A stretch of DNA of 64,000 bases from Yarrowia lipolytica (GCF_001761485.1 NC_090775.1:992001-1056000), one strand, 5' to 3'. Shown: positions 10,601 to 23,258, counted from the stretch's first letter. Notes: generated from the sequence alone by a model not told the origin. Translations and numbers: made by a program.

Positions 10601-13600
10601 CGGTCAGATTCTCAGTATTACTCTGATATTAACGACAACGAGGAGAAGGAGAAGGAGAAGGAGGAGAAGGAGGCCTCTGCCATTGCCAAGATGAGCGCCC
10701 CACAGCTCAAGCAGAAGCAGTTTGAGTTCTTTTTCAAGGTCGACACGTGTCTGTTGTCACTGCGAAAGTGCACAAACTGGGACACTCTGGAGGAGGAGCC
10801 GCTAGTGGACTGGACTTTGGGCCAGTTTGACGTCTACGTGGCTACCACCGAGCTGAACATGTACGTGGACTTCAATCTGGCTGTGTTCCATGTCGAATCG
10901 TTTATCGAGTCTGACACTCAGCCGCAGTTCCGAAAGATCATCTCCTCTCACTACGATAAGGCCAATGGTGAGGACAAGCTGCTGCAGGTGCATTTCGAGC
11001 GTCACAAGAGGGAACTAGAGGCTGGCAGGGAACCTGTGGTCACAGAACAGATTGTCACTGTGTACTTGTCTACTATTTCTTTTGTGTTGTCCCCTAAGAC
11101 GTACCTCACCATTATGGACTTCATTCTTACTGCCTTCACCGATGACGAGCCTGCTCTGAAACACGGTTCTGGCAAGTTGATTGATTCTACGGCGGGTGAG
11201 TCTACCAATGGTAAGGGTGCTAACTACAAGACTCCCGAGGATCCTCCACAGGAACACACGCCCACGATTTCTGTCAAAGTAATTCTCAACTCGATCGTGA
11301 TTGCGTTTGTGGACGACGGCATCAAGATCTCAACGGCAAAGTTGTCCTCTGCCAACATCAAGGTGCTATTGGTGCAGGAGCGAATGCTGGTGGAGGGCCA
11401 GCTGGGCAACTTGTCTGTCAGAGACGACATGAACGAGGGCACCGACAAGCACTCGATTCTGCGTCAGCTGGTGTCCATTGAGGGTGAGAAGGAGCTTGCT
11501 CAGTTCTCGTACGAAACCTTTTCGCCTTCTTCCGATACAGAAGACCAGAATTACACGTCTGCGGTCTACTTCCGATCTTCGTCAATCAAGGTGAACTTCG
11601 TTGAGGAGCCGTTTGCTCGAATCGTGCAGTTTCTGGCCAAGTTTTCGCGAATGAAGGCTATTTATGACGTGGCACGACAAATGGCCATGAACCAGGTCAA
11701 CCAGGCTGCCACACAGACCCAGCCCGACAAGATGAAGCTGGACGTGATTTTCCAGGCTCCCATTATCGTGTTCCCCACTCTGTGTCCCGGCCTGGGCGGT
11801 GTCTGCGATCTCATCACGTTCAACTTTGGAGAGTTTTACCTGCAGAACTCGTTTCAGCCGTTTGACGACTCTGCTGGTTCGACTCTGTTTTCCAATGATA
11901 TCCACATGGGTATTCGAAACACGAGCATCGCTTCTGAGTTTTACACTCTGGATTCGGGAAAGAAACAGTCTCTTGAGATTATTGGTGACCTGCAGCTCAA
12001 GCTCGACATTTCGTATGTGGAGTATACCAAGAACCTCAACCGGCCTTCTACCATTGTGACAGGTAACATCACTGGTTCTGAGATGAAGCTGACAGAATTG
12101 CAGTTCAAGTACCTAATGATCATCTCTGATACTCTGCAGGCTGTGTTTTCTGGTGATGCCAATGGCCAGGTGGACGACGAGGAGATGGATGAATTTGCCG
12201 CCGATCTCATGGGTGAGGATGCGATGTCGCTGGCCAATGAGAGTGTCACCACTGATAGCGAAGCTGACAAGGAGGAGGCTCAGGACCCCAACTTTGTGCA
12301 GATGGACGTGGCGTTCAAGACGGAAGCTATTGCATTGACACTGTTTGCCGACACCGTGGGATGTGCTGAGGCTGAGATTGATACCACGCGGTTGACCAAG
12401 TTTTCGCTCAACGATATTGGTATCAAGTTCAAGCTGAAGCAGTCTGGAGCCATTGACTCGGAGTTCCAGATTCAGTCGTTCACGATCGATGACTGCAGGC
12501 CTGTAAAGGAAAACAAGTTCACGGAGATCTTGCCCAAGATCAACAATGACGAGCAGCAGTTCCAGCTGCGAGTGTCTCGAGGAGCTCGTGAGGGCAAGGA
12601 CGAGAAGCCTCTGGCTCTGGTGTTGACCATCGACTCGCCCCAGATGATCTTGTCGCTTGATTTCTGCTTTGCCATGCAGGCCTGGTTCCATGCTGGTATG
12701 CCTGTCAAGAACGAGGACGAAGAGGAATTGGAGGAACTTATGGATGAGGAGAGGACGCCTGAAGGAGAGCTGTCCGAGAACGGGGGAGGAGCCATGGTGC
12801 TGGCCAACAAGCCTATACGTCGGGGTTCAGATGATCTGCCTTCGCATCACTCGTCCCATGAGGACCGTGTGGAGGGTGGGGGAGAAGAGCATGATGGAAC
12901 CGATAGTTTGTGTTCTCAACCGACTCAGACCGTGGTCAAGGTGCCTGTTTCGCCCGAACCCATGTCTATCAATGTGGTGGTGATTGACGCCAGTATCATT
13001 GTGCTGGCTGACAACACAGTTGAGAACACGGAGGCGTTGGTGATCAAGACGGAGCAGATTGTGTATTCGCAGTCGCGGGTCATGTCTCTGACCGTTTCCA
13101 ACGCCGGCGTCTTCCTTTCTCGTATGGAGACCATCCACGAGTCTCGGCTGCGAGTTCTGGACGACTTTTCCGTCGTCATGTCGCACGACAACAAGCACAC
13201 TAACGCTACTAGTATGCTAACGACCATCCAGATCTCGATTGAGCCTCTGATTATGCGTCTGTCGATTCGAGACGTGATGATGGTGGCCGACATTGTATCC
13301 AAGGCCACTGCTACTCAGGGTCAGGAGGAGCAGAAGGCCGTGCCTCGGTACTCGTCCTTTTCCAAGGACTTCCAGCGGCGGTTGTCGCGATCTGTGGCAG
13401 ATACTAGGACCCAAATCACCGGTGGTTCGCGGTCCCGGCGACGGTCTTCGGTGGCCTCTGGAGCTGCGTCTGGAACTACTTCAGCTGCTGGCTCGATTCA
13501 CGAGGGTATGGCTACCATTATGGGCGAGCGGTGCGACGTGGAATTCAGTGGTATGCGGTTTGTGGCCATGGGTGTGATCCACGAGTTGCCCTTCCTGGAC

Positions 13601-16600
13601 TTTTGGATCAACCCCTTCACCGTAAAGGCCAGAAACTGGTCGTCTGACTTGTCTGTCGACACAGGAATTGAGTGTCTCATGAACTTTTATAACTACAGCA
13701 AGAGTTCTTGGGAGCCTCTGATGGAGCCTTGGAACGTTGGATTCCATCTGGCGACGCAGGCCAAGTCGCAGATGGTGGCAATGGACATTTACAGCCGAAA
13801 GCGAATGGAGGTGACCATCACCTCTCGAACTCTGGCGCTTGTGTCCAAGATGAAGCAGATGCTCAACTCCGAGTATGCTGACATTAGCAACCGAAAGGTC
13901 GAGGCTCCTTACAGGATCACCAACCAGACTGGTTTCCCCATCGAGGTGTGGACTGAGACGGACAACACCCCCAAGCCCACAGAGCTGCAGGACGGTGATA
14001 CTGTGCCGTGGTCGTTCCAATCGACTCAGGAGGTGCGAGAGTCGCTGGTGATCGATACTCAAAAGGCATATCTGAGTGTCCGGCTGATGGACTCGCCATT
14101 TGACGTGCTGCATTCGATTTCGGCGGTTTCCGAGGGCGAGTTTTTGCACGTTCTCAAGCCCCGAATTGCAGGTGTCTCTCATCGACTCGTTGTTGAGATT
14201 ACGCTCAACAGCGATACCATCAAGGAGGTGCTGCTCAAGTCAGCGTACACCTTCACCAATCACACGCAGATTGAGGTTGACCTTGGTCTGGATGATGAAG
14301 GCAAGGTGCTGCCCGAGGTGTTCCACATTGCCCCCGGCGAGTCACGTGCCGTGCCCATTGACCGTCTTCGAACGTGCTCTGTGCTCATCAGGCCCGCCAA
14401 GGGCTATGGATACGGATGGTGCAAACCTCTGGAGTGGACTCAGTTCCTAGAGAAGCCTCCCGTGGTTGCCTGCAAGCGTATTAATGCTGAAGACGACACG
14501 CTTTTCTTCTTCCAGGCTACCGCCAAGTACGACCGCAACGAGCCACTCACCCGGGTTTACCCCCACATGGAGATAGTGCTGTCGCCTCCTGTGGAGATTG
14601 AGAACCTGTTGCCGTACGATCTGCAGTACCGAATTTATGACAAGAGTACCAAGAAGGACTGGACAAACTTCATCAAGCGGGGCGGCAAGTCACCCGTCCA
14701 TGTTGTTGAGCTCAATCACCTGTTGCTGCTTTCGGTACATCCTCGAGATTGTGGTTTTGAGCGGACCGATTTTGCCGTCATCAACGCTCCCAAGGGTGAC
14801 GAGTTTGATCGGGAGAATGAGTTTGTGACTCGTCATGAAGACGGTCAACGTCTGAGACTGCACTTACATTACGTCTCTGACAATGACTCGTACGCCGGTA
14901 TCAGAGTGCAGGTGTTCACTCCCTACCTGCTGCTCAACAAGACCGGTCTCAACGTTCAGGTGCGGTCTCATTTCCACACCACCCACTCCAAGGTGTCTTC
15001 CCAGTTGCCTGCCTTTGAGGAAGAGGAGGAGGACTACGTGGAGGAGCATGGGGAGGACGTGATGCAGCGAGGACACATGAAGCGTGCCCAACCAACCATG
15101 TTTTCGCTTGACCAAGACGACCGCAAGGCCCGAGTCACCATCAAGGTTGGAGACTCGAAATGGAGTGATTCTCAGTCATTTGATGCCATTGGAGGCACCA
15201 CCGAGATCATTATGGCCAACTCGTCCAAGCAGTCGGAGATCCATGTTGGTATGCACGTCTTTGAGGGTAAGGGCCGGTACAAGCTAACTCGGTTCATTGA
15301 GCTGACGCCCCGATTTATCATTCACAACTGTCTCAAGGAGGAGCTCCGAATCCGAGACCCCATGTGCAACATTGAAATGTCTGTTGGAGCCTTCAAACCC
15401 ATTCATTTTATGTCCGAGACCCCCTTGGGCGACAAGGTGTGTCTGGAGGCGTCTTTCACAGGCGAGGGATGCCAGTGGTCTGCTCCCTTCTCCATTTCCG
15501 ACATCGGAAAGACTTACGTCAAGATCTACCGTGCTGGAAAGGGCTTCACTCTGCTGAACGTAGATGTCATTCTGGAGCAGGCTACCATTTTCCTGCATTT
15601 TGAGGAGGCTGGTCAGAACTGGCCCTTTTCCATTCGAAACTTCACCGAGGAAGACTTCACCTTCTTCCAGGCAAACCCCTTTGTGAATGACGACGGAGAA
15701 GAACTTGACTCGCACCCCAAGTTCAAGCCTCTCACCTATAAGCTGCCTGGCAAGTCGGTCATGCCTTATGCTTGGGATTACCCGGCTTCTCCTGTCCGAG
15801 AGCTGGTACTCATCACTCGAGGCAAGCGTCGACACATCCAGCTGGCTGAGATTGGTAACCTCACGCCCATGAAGTTGCCTGCTGAAGATGACGAGCCTGC
15901 TTCTGTGGTGGACCTCAACGTAGTGGCCGATGGACCTACTCAGACTCTTGTGATCTCGCCTTACGATCCTGATGTATCGCTGTACAAGCTCAAGGGCGGT
16001 CAGTCGTCCACTTCCATGGCTTCCAGGGCACCAGCTGCCGTGTTTGAGCTTGACGAGAGTGACAAGGATATCCACCGCAAGTTCACGCTCTCATTGGAGG
16101 GTGTGGGCGTGTCTCTGATCAACAACAAGCTGCAGGAGCTGTGTTACATCACACTACGTGGCCTGGAGGTGAAGTACAACGAGTCTGACTTGTACGAGAC
16201 CTTGTCGTTCCAGCTCAAGTGGGTCCAGGTCGACAACCAGCTATTTGGCGGTATTTACCCCATTGTTCTGTACCCCTCAGTGGTGCCCATGTCTGGCAAG
16301 GAGCTTGACAACCATCCCACGTTCTCAGCTTCTCTGTGCAAGGTGCGAGATGACAGCCATGGAGTCATTTACATCAAGTACGCTACTCTGTTGCTGCAGG
16401 AGATGACACTGGAGATGGATGAGGACTTCCTCTTCTCTCTGCTGGACTTTATGAAGCTGCCCGAAGCTTCATGGACCGGCCAGGGCAAACAGGAGGAGCA
16501 GATGTGTGCTGATATGCTTGAGATTCCCGAGCCCAAACCTGTCAACACTGGTGCCGACCTCTACTTCGAGATGCTGCACATCCAGCCTGCCCAGATGAAC

Positions 16601-17776
16601 TTGTCATTTGTCCGAACTGAGCGAGTCAATGTGGACGATAAATCGGATGCCGAAAACACGCTCATGTTCTTCCTCAATGTGCTCACCATGGCCATTGGAA
16701 ACATCAACGATGCGCCAGTCAAGCTTAATGCTCTGATGATGGAGAATGTGCGTACTTCGTGGCCGGTTCTCATCCAGGCTGTGAGTACTCACTACGGCCA
16801 GGGATTTTTCTACCAGCTGCATAAGATTCTCGGTTCCGCCGATTTCCTCGGAAACCCCGTCGGTCTTTTCACCAACATCTCCTCTGGTATCATGGACATC
16901 TTCTACGAGCCGTACCAGGGCTTTATCATGAATGACCGTCCCTCTGAGCTGGGTATTGGATTGGCCAAGGGCTCTCTGTCTTTCGTCAAGAAGTCTGTCT
17001 ACGGTGTTTCCGACTCTATCTCCAAGGTTACAGGCTCCATTTCCAAGGGTCTGTCTGTGGTGACGATGGATAAGTCGTTCCAAAACCGCCGACGGGTCAA
17101 CAAGACCCGAAACCGGCCCAAGCATGCTCTGTTTGGCCTCACCACGGGAGCTTCGTCCTTCTTTGACGCCTTTGCTTCTGGTATTGCAGGCATTGCAGAG
17201 GCGCCCATGCATGGCGCTGCCACCGAAGGAGCCGCAGGCTTCTTCAAGGGTGTTGGAAAAGGTCTGGTTGGCTTGCCCACAAAGACGGCCATTGGAATGT
17301 TTGATTTTGCCAACAACATCAGTGAGGGAATCAAGAACACCACCACCGTGTTTGATCCCAACGCCATTTCGCGAATTCGAGCCACCCGATATCTGTCTTA
17401 TGACGGCATTGTTCGACCTTACAGTCAGACCGAGGCTGTGGGCCAGACCTGGCTCAAGCTGATCGACGGCGGCACTTTCTTCAATGACAAGTATCTGGCT
17501 CATGTGGAGATTGCGGGCACTGAGAAGGCCGTCATTCTGACCTTTAACCGAATCATCATGTTCCACACCGTCAACATGGAGAGCTACTGGACCGTGAAGC
17601 TGGAGAAGATTGACACGATCACAATGGAGAAGACTGGCCTTGCTCTCAAGCTGCTGGAGGATGTGCCTGGTCCTTTTATTCCCATTCCGGATCCGTCCAA
17701 CAGAAAGTTCTTCTACCACAAGATTGCCGTGGCTGTCCAGGAGTTCAACATCAAGCATCAGACGCTGTTGGTTTAG
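7644..17776 (+). CDS. VPS13: VPS13 bridge-like lipid transfer protein (three exons)
   Basis: VPS13 is a rod-like protein with a hydrophobic groove that moves bulk phospholipid between membranes at contact sites (ER-mitochondria, vacuole, endosome, prospore membrane). The open frame lacks the N-terminus, which I rebuild from two short exons: 7644-7685 (14 codons, [14 protein letters not shown]) and 7737-7829 (31 codons, [20 protein letters not shown]), then 8273-17776. Introns 7686-7736 and 7830-8272 both start GTGAGT and end CTAACCCAG, and all junctions keep frame. The product is 3212 aa, close to the 3144 aa of S. cerevisiae. In order come the chorein domain ([20 protein letters not shown]), a long groove region with acidic inserts, the VAB/SHR-BD repeats from about residue 1920 ([10 protein letters not shown]), the ATG2-C-like helices from about 2900, and a C-terminal PH-like domain. 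It ends 217 bp from the convergent FMT1 gene. Confidence 0.97.
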
Positions 17777-17993
17777 GAGGAGAGAGAGAGGGAGTAACAG
17801 GGAGGAGAGAGGAGTGTGTGGGAAGGATTTTGTTATGAATATTGTGTTAATTATGTTATATGAACTTGTAGTGTAGCTGGAATGTACAGTAAGTGGGCGC
17901 AACTGAGTTAACATATGAATATAGTTCCAACAGGTCGTTATTTTTTTATTTTATTTTTAATACTATATACAATGTCTCGTGCTAGTTGGCGAT

Positions 17994-19094
17994 TCACTCT
18001 CCATTTTGAAATTCCTCACTCTTGGCTCTCTTCTTCTTCGAACCAACACATCTTTTTTCAAACTTGTCAGCATCCTCCACCGCCTGGAACTCCACCTGTA
18101 AAGTGGGACAAGACACGACTCCATCTACAGTATTGATGAGCACCGTTCGATCGACAAGTTTATGTGTTCCAGGGGCCCCAAAGGCTTCAATGCCATCCAC
18201 CTTCTTCAACTCACTTAGTAGAACTCTCAGCAGCTTCTCCTGAAACTCTGCCTTGACTTGTTTGCGCTCCTCAAATAACTTATGAGTGTACAACGACCCC
18301 AGCGTGTTGCAATACCGCTCCAACTTGTCGGCTGTATCCACAGACCAATCAATGGCACGCATTTTTGACGTTACGTGTCCAGCATAGACGTCTGGACAGC
18401 CTGATTTGACCTCATAGCTCGAGTCTGTGAAGTTTCGATCTTTGATTGTTGAATAAAGCAGTTCCGCTCCGGTGTCTGCCAGGGTATCTCGCAGAGACTC
18501 AAAGGTGCTATCTCGAGTGATGGGGACTTTCTCTGAAATAGCCACGACTCGTCCTCGGTCGAATTTTGTCGGATGCAGTGTCTGGACTGTCACTCCGGTC
18601 GTCTTGTCTCCATTTAACAGAGCATGGTGAATAGGAGCAGGTCCATGGTATTGGGGTAGAAAGGAAGGATGGACATTGAGACCGCCGTACTTTGTGTTTG
18701 CCAGAAACTGTTGGGGAATCAAACCTCCATAGCTGACAGCAACTACGAGACTGAAGTCATTGGGCAGAGCATTGATCTCCGTCTTGTTGTCTGCCCGAAG
18801 CACCGTAAGGCCGTTCTCTACCGCGAAGTCGGTAATAGGCACATCTTTGAGCTCCTTGAGACCTCGTCCAGCTCGTTTGGGCGGTTTCGTAACGACTGTG
18901 ACGCTCTCAATGGCACTAGGGTCCTCCTTTTGTAGTTGGAGAACCGCCTGTAATGATTTGATGCTGAATTTGTCACTTCCAAAATATGCGATTTTGAGCG
19001 CCTCATCACATGGTGCTGAAGTGCCGAACGTCCTCGACAGGCCACTCCATGTGGCTCGAACAGCTCTAGCCCTCAATGCCCACGTTTTCATCAT
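17994..19094 (-). CDS. FMT1: Mitochondrial methionyl-tRNA formyltransferase
   Basis: The 366-aa enzyme transfers a formyl group from 10-formyl-tetrahydrofolate to initiator Met-tRNA for mitochondrial translation. The first 30 or so residues are rich in Arg, Ala and Ser without acidic residues, which fits a mitochondrial targeting peptide. The catalytic segment NVHPSFLPQYHGPAPI matches the N-x-H-P-S-x-L-P motif of the formyltransferase family, and FDRG further on supplies the conserved aspartate. The formyltransferase fold is followed by a C-terminal tRNA-binding region ending in a lysine-rich tail. The start is the first of two adjacent ATG codons. The gene is convergent with VPS13 and in tandem with SUMO. 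Confidence 0.92.
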   Translation of the reverse strand: MMKTWALRARAVRATWSGLSRTFGTSAPCDEALKIAYFGSDKFSIKSLQAVLQLQKEDPSAIESVTVVTKPPKRAGRGLKELKDVPITDFAVENGLTVLRADNKTEINALPNDFSLVVAVSYGGLIPQQFLANTKYGGLNVHPSFLPQYHGPAPIHHALLNGDKTTGVTVQTLHPTKFDRGRVVAISEKVPITRDSTFESLRDTLADTGAELLYSTIKDRNFTDSSYEVKSGCPDVYAGHVTSKMRAIDWSVDTADKLERYCNTLGSLYTHKLFEERKQVKAEFQEKLLRVLLSELKKVDGIEAFGAPGTHKLVDRTVLINTVDGVVSCPTLQVEFQAVEDADKFEKRCVGSKKKRAKSEEFQNGE

Positions 19095-19291
19095 GGTGTT
19101 GAGTTCAAGTTTACATACGAGTCCTGTATTCGTATGTACGCGTCTCTTTAATACAGCAATTATGTACTAGTAATCTGATTACGTAAAGCAGATTTTGGAG
19201 ATGGAACGAGATATATTGCGACAATTTCTACGCGCTCAATATTAAACAGCTATCATACACTTTACTAACAATCTACCAGTTAATATCCCGC

Positions 19292-19564
19292 TTAGCAGCC
19301 ACCAAGCTGCTCCTGGTGAGCCTCGATGGTGTCGCCGTCCTCAATCTGCAGAGTCTCGGGGGTGTCAGTGTCGGTGACTCGCTGGCCGTCGTAGAGGAAA
19401 CGCAGGGAAGACTTCTGCTTGCCCTGTCGCTGGCAGAAGGCGTCGATCAGTTTCTTGAGCTGTGTGGACTTCTTGATCTTGAAGAAAATCTCCGACGACG
19501 AGTCGGTGACCTTGATGTTGACGTGCTCGGAGCTGTCTACCTTGGGCTGTGTTTCCTCAGACAT
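19292..19564 (-). CDS. SMT3: SUMO, ubiquitin-like modifier
   Basis: The 90-aa protein is SUMO, which is attached to lysines of nuclear and other proteins by the Aos1-Uba2, Ubc9 and Siz enzymes. A flexible acidic N-terminus (about 15 residues) precedes the ubiquitin fold, with the typical segments [21 protein letters not shown] and QIEDGDTI. The chain ends GGC: a Ulp1-type protease would remove the last cysteine to expose the Gly88-Gly89 tail used for conjugation. The ATG at 19564 is preceded within a few bases by a Yarrowia-type acceptor, so the leader is probably spliced. The gene is divergent from the pantothenate permease gene. Confidence 0.96.
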   Translation of the reverse strand: MSEETQPKVDSSEHVNIKVTDSSSEIFFKIKKSTQLKKLIDAFCQRQGKQKSSLRFLYDGQRVTDTDTPETLQIEDGDTIEAHQEQLGGC

Positions 19565-19567
19565 CTG

Positions 19568-19803
19568 CTGCGTTAGTTTACGAGTGGACAGAGGTGCGTT
19601 TCTCTCTGGTTTGTGTCACGTTCGGTACGTCACGTTCACCGTCTCGTGTTGTGCAAGTGCAACTTGAGCGTGGCTGCAAGGCTGAAGCACTCAAAGTGGA
19701 GCATACAAGCTCAGTGTATATAAACACACGTACGCCCGCTTGTACTCATTTCTCCTGCACCTTGTCAGCGCCTCTGTTACTTCATCTTTGCCACCATACT
19801 CAC
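19568..19803 (-). other. 5'UTR intron of the SUMO gene
   Basis: On the minus strand a GTGAGTATGG donor begins at 19803 and a CTAACGCAG acceptor ends at 19568, three bases before the SUMO start codon. No ATG lies in the roughly 65 bases upstream of the donor, so the first exon appears to be untranslated. The prediction is from sequence alone. Confidence 0.65.
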
Positions 19804-20225
19804 TTTTGATGTTTGTGTGTAGTTGTGTGATGGATTTCGTGGATTGCACAAACTATGATTGTGAAAGCCGCGACTTCAGGGCTAGGGGTTCCGAAAGGGG
19901 CAACTAGATTTGAGCAAACCGGTGTATAAAAGGAAATGAGATGAAGAATAATATTTGCAGCTGAAATCGACGAAAAAAGGAGGCCCGATCATTGGAAATC
20001 TATTGTAGGACATAGAGAGGACCTTGGTTACTCACCGTTGCATCCATCTACAGCCATGCTTAATAAGCAAATAAACCTCCGCTAAGCTCACCTCTGAAGG
20101 GTTTTTCTGACGAGCATGGGACGACAGACAGGACCAGCCACAGGGACGGGAAGAACCGCATTATTCACGAAAAAAACCCGCCAATTTCGAACCCCAAAGA
20201 CATTCGACACACTCAATCACGGCCC
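19804..20225. other. Divergent promoter region of SUMO and the pantothenate permease
   Basis: About 420 bases separate the presumed first SUMO exon from the permease start. No gene is seen, and no single promoter element stands out. Confidence 0.45.
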
Positions 20226-21695
20226 ATGAACTGGCTGAGAAAAATCAGAGTGTTTATCTGGGGAGAGTACAAGAGCACGGCCGAGGAGGAGCACCTGTTG
20301 CGCAAGATTGACTGGTTTGTGCTCTCCTTCTGCTGTCTCATGTACTTTACCAACTATCTGGATCGAGCCAATTTGTCCAATGCCTTTGTTTCGGGCATGC
20401 GAGAGGATCTCCAAATGTACGGCCGAGAGCTCAACATCGCCAACACGCTCTTCACTGTGGGATACACGGTGGGTATGATCCCCAACAACCTGGCTCTTCA
20501 GGTGTTCAAGCCCCGGTACTACTTTCCCTTCTGCACCATGGCCTGGGGCCTATTGACTCTGGGCACCTATGCTGTGACCACATACAAGCAGATCTATGCC
20601 ATTCGTTTCTTCCAGGGCTTTTTTGAAGCGTCTACGTTTGTGGGCACCCATTTCATCCTGGGATCGTGGTACAGTGGTAAGGAGTTGGCGAAGCGAACCG
20701 CCATCTTCACATCATCAGGGCTCATTGGCACACTCTTCTCTGGTTTTCTGCAAAGTGCAGTGTTCAAAGGACTCAGTGGGAAAGGAGGACTAGCCGGCTG
20801 GAGATGGCTGTTCATTATCGACGCCATCATCACGTTTCCCGTGGCTCTCTATGGCTTTATTTTCTTTCCAGATACACCAGCGACGACACAGGCCTTTTAT
20901 TTCGACGAGAAGGAGCGCCAGATGTCTGTCATGCGACTCCCGCCACGCCCAGACACAAAACTAGACTGGACAGTTGTCAAACGGGTGCTTGGACGATGGC
21001 ACTTTTACATGTTTGGGCTGCTATGGGGCATTGCGGGCGAGGTGGAGTCTCCTCCAGCCAACAACCTGTTTGGACAGTATCTCAAGGCTTCCGGGTGGAG
21101 TGTTATTGAGAGTAACAGGTACCCGATGGGCGTTTCTGGAGTCGGAGTGGTGGCTACTGTAGTGGCTGCCTCGTACGTGGATCAAACAGGCAAACACTGG
21201 CACGTGGGGGTAGCTGCCGGCCTAGTGGGGATCGTTAGCACGGTTCTGGTGCTGGTGAACCGTACCCCGACCGTCTTTGCAGGCTACTATCTGTGTGGAT
21301 GTGTCTACATGGTACAGGCAGCGTTTTTCGCCTGGGCCAACGTGGTGACAGCCAACGACAAGGAAGAGAGATCGGTGGTGCTCGCCTCTATGAACATGAT
21401 CTCCAACGCCACCAACGCGTGGTGGATGGTGGTTTTCTATGGAGCCGACACCGCGCCCGAGTTCCGTCTGGGTATGTGGGCCATGCTGGCCGTTAGTATA
21501 GCTCTGATCGGCTGGGTTTCTCTAGTTCGATGGTTGCAGCTGAGAGAAGACAAGCGGGTGGACTTGCACGGCAGTGGAGACGAATCGACAAGTACAGACT
21601 GCGGCGATCACGAGGAATACGGCTCCAAGGCGACACGTCTCGACTCGCTGCCGCCGGCGGTGCGCTGCCGGTCACGTGACGTGTCCGCCTTCTAG
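20226..21695 (+). CDS. FEN2: Pantothenate permease, Fen2-like (MFS, ACS family)
   Basis: The 489-aa, 12-helix permease closely resembles S. cerevisiae Fen2, the plasma-membrane proton symporter for pantothenate, in the Dal5/anion:cation symporter family. Matching stretches include NYLDRANLSNAFVSGMREDL after helix 1, GYTVGMIPNNL, FCTMAWGLLTLGTY, IRFFQGFFEASTF, GLAGWRWLFIIDA and, late in the protein, VVLASMNMISNATNAWW. The length fits the family (about 500 aa), with a short charged N-terminus and an acidic, serine-rich tail. The start is the only ATG that gives a complete first helix. A closely related substrate such as another carboxylate vitamin cannot be excluded. Confidence 0.85.
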   Translation: MNWLRKIRVFIWGEYKSTAEEEHLLRKIDWFVLSFCCLMYFTNYLDRANLSNAFVSGMREDLQMYGRELNIANTLFTVGYTVGMIPNNLALQVFKPRYYFPFCTMAWGLLTLGTYAVTTYKQIYAIRFFQGFFEASTFVGTHFILGSWYSGKELAKRTAIFTSSGLIGTLFSGFLQSAVFKGLSGKGGLAGWRWLFIIDAIITFPVALYGFIFFPDTPATTQAFYFDEKERQMSVMRLPPRPDTKLDWTVVKRVLGRWHFYMFGLLWGIAGEVESPPANNLFGQYLKASGWSVIESNRYPMGVSGVGVVATVVAASYVDQTGKHWHVGVAAGLVGIVSTVLVLVNRTPTVFAGYYLCGCVYMVQAAFFAWANVVTANDKEERSVVLASMNMISNATNAWWMVVFYGADTAPEFRLGMWAMLAVSIALIGWVSLVRWLQLREDKRVDLHGSGDESTSTDCGDHEEYGSKATRLDSLPPAVRCRSRDVSAF

Positions 21696-23014
21696 TCTAC
21701 GAGCAGTGGGGGTTGATGCTGGGTTCCCATGCGTCCATGTCTACTGTCCCATTGTTGGACTGTTTACCCACCCACTCACCCACCTTGCGCACCTGACTAC
21801 CCCACACAACTCTAAAGAGTCTCTCATCTTGGAAGCAACTTAGGGTTGGCGGGTGAAGCTCCAGCCTTGTCATTTATTTGCAGTACTCGTACAGTCAAGG
21901 TGAGCCAGAGCATATCCGTGTATATAGTTATTTATTACCATGATTGAACAACAGAACATAGAAGCGACCATTACTTGCACTTATACTGGTACTTATGTAC
22001 TGGTACTGGTACTGGTACCTGGTACTGGTACATACTGTACAGTAGCAATTGTGCGGATTCCGAATCGGGCGGAGCAATCACAACCACGAGCAAATCCACA
22101 AGGCAAGACAATTTCCGCCTTCCAAATCAACCCCAAGGTATGTACTTGCAAGGAGGCCCGTATTGTACGACTTGTATCTCTCGTTCAGTACACTCGTACT
22201 CACGGTACCCCTCACCTAGCCCGCCGCCTCCCAGACCAAACTTTGGCCACTATTATCAACACCCCTCTTTGGCCTGGTCTATGTTTCTGACGGTGGTGGA
22301 TTGGGTGTGGTTGAGGCTTGGGAGCAGCTTTTTTTTTTGTTTTTTGGAATGGCCAGTGTCCATGTACGATACTGTACTGAATGTGTATACTTGAATCAAA
22401 CTAAGGAGCAAGTGGTGGAAGAAGGGCAAGTGGGTGGTGCAGACCTGTGGGGTGGTGCAGGGTTGAGAAGCAGTGAAGGGGAAGAGAGATTCGTACGTAC
22501 AAGGCTGCAATTGCCACCTCGGGCTAGACAAGCCGCCTGGTCTCACGCCTGCACTAATGTTAGCGTGCGGGTCCAAGCAGATAAATACGTGCGATGCTGT
22601 CGGGCGACCGTGACGCTCCACGCCGCATCTGTAACCCTTTGGAGTGCTCTTTTTTAGGTCCCAGGGGTGCTGCTCACACACCCGCTTGACACCCTCTATC
22701 GACCCTACTCCCAGACACTCTTGCCTCGCCCCACTCCAAACTCAGTCACGCAAGCTAATTTGGACATTGGACCACATCTCAAAAAAGTGTCAAAACTTAG
22801 AGTCTACATCCCACTGACACGGAGTGTCAGGAATCCTCATTCAAACAGACAGCCAGACAGCTAGAAAGAAGCAGACAAGAGAAGCAGCCCGAGATAGATT
22901 TCAGCTCCACCTCGCCTGCATCACTCAACCACCTCGTTGCTGACTCATACACCACTCTAAACCTCCCACCAACCAAGACTGACTCTACTCACTACACCAC
23001 CACTACACCGCACC
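21696..23014. other. Intergenic region with TGGTAC repeats
   Basis: No supportable gene is present. A (TGGTAC)n-type tandem run lies at about 21972-22040. A poly-T tract occurs near 22329. The last 150 bases are C/T/A-rich without G, typical of a yeast leader before a well-expressed gene. Open frames here are short and low in complexity. Confidence 0.5.
21972..22040. repeat. TGGTAC / TACTTG hexamer repeat tract
   Basis: Roughly ten imperfect copies of ACTGGTAC-like units stand in tandem. TGGTAC and TACTTG variants mix, as in the other hexamer runs of this window. Confidence 0.6.
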
Positions 23015-23225
23015 ATGGAAGACGACTCTGCGGTAGCCATGGACGACAAACAGTTCGAGGAGGCCCTGCCACCATCGCTCAGAAGCGGAGGGCTCTCGGC
23101 CGTGTCCTCTAGAAGGCCCTCGTACGTGTCTGAGTTTTCCTCTCGCCCAAAGCTCGGCTCTCAACAGAGCTTTGAGCGCACCCCCATGGACTTTTTGGGC
23201 TGGCAGAGCCAGAACGGCTCAGCCC

Positions 23226-23258
<33 letters not shown>

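Noticed and set aside
13481-14182. 233-aa minus-strand open frame
   Set aside because: Antisense shadow of VPS13, no domain.
16604-17914. 436-aa minus-strand open frame
   Set aside because: It lies antisense to the VPS13 C-terminus, which is clearly coding by family match. The antisense frame is a by-product of codon bias.
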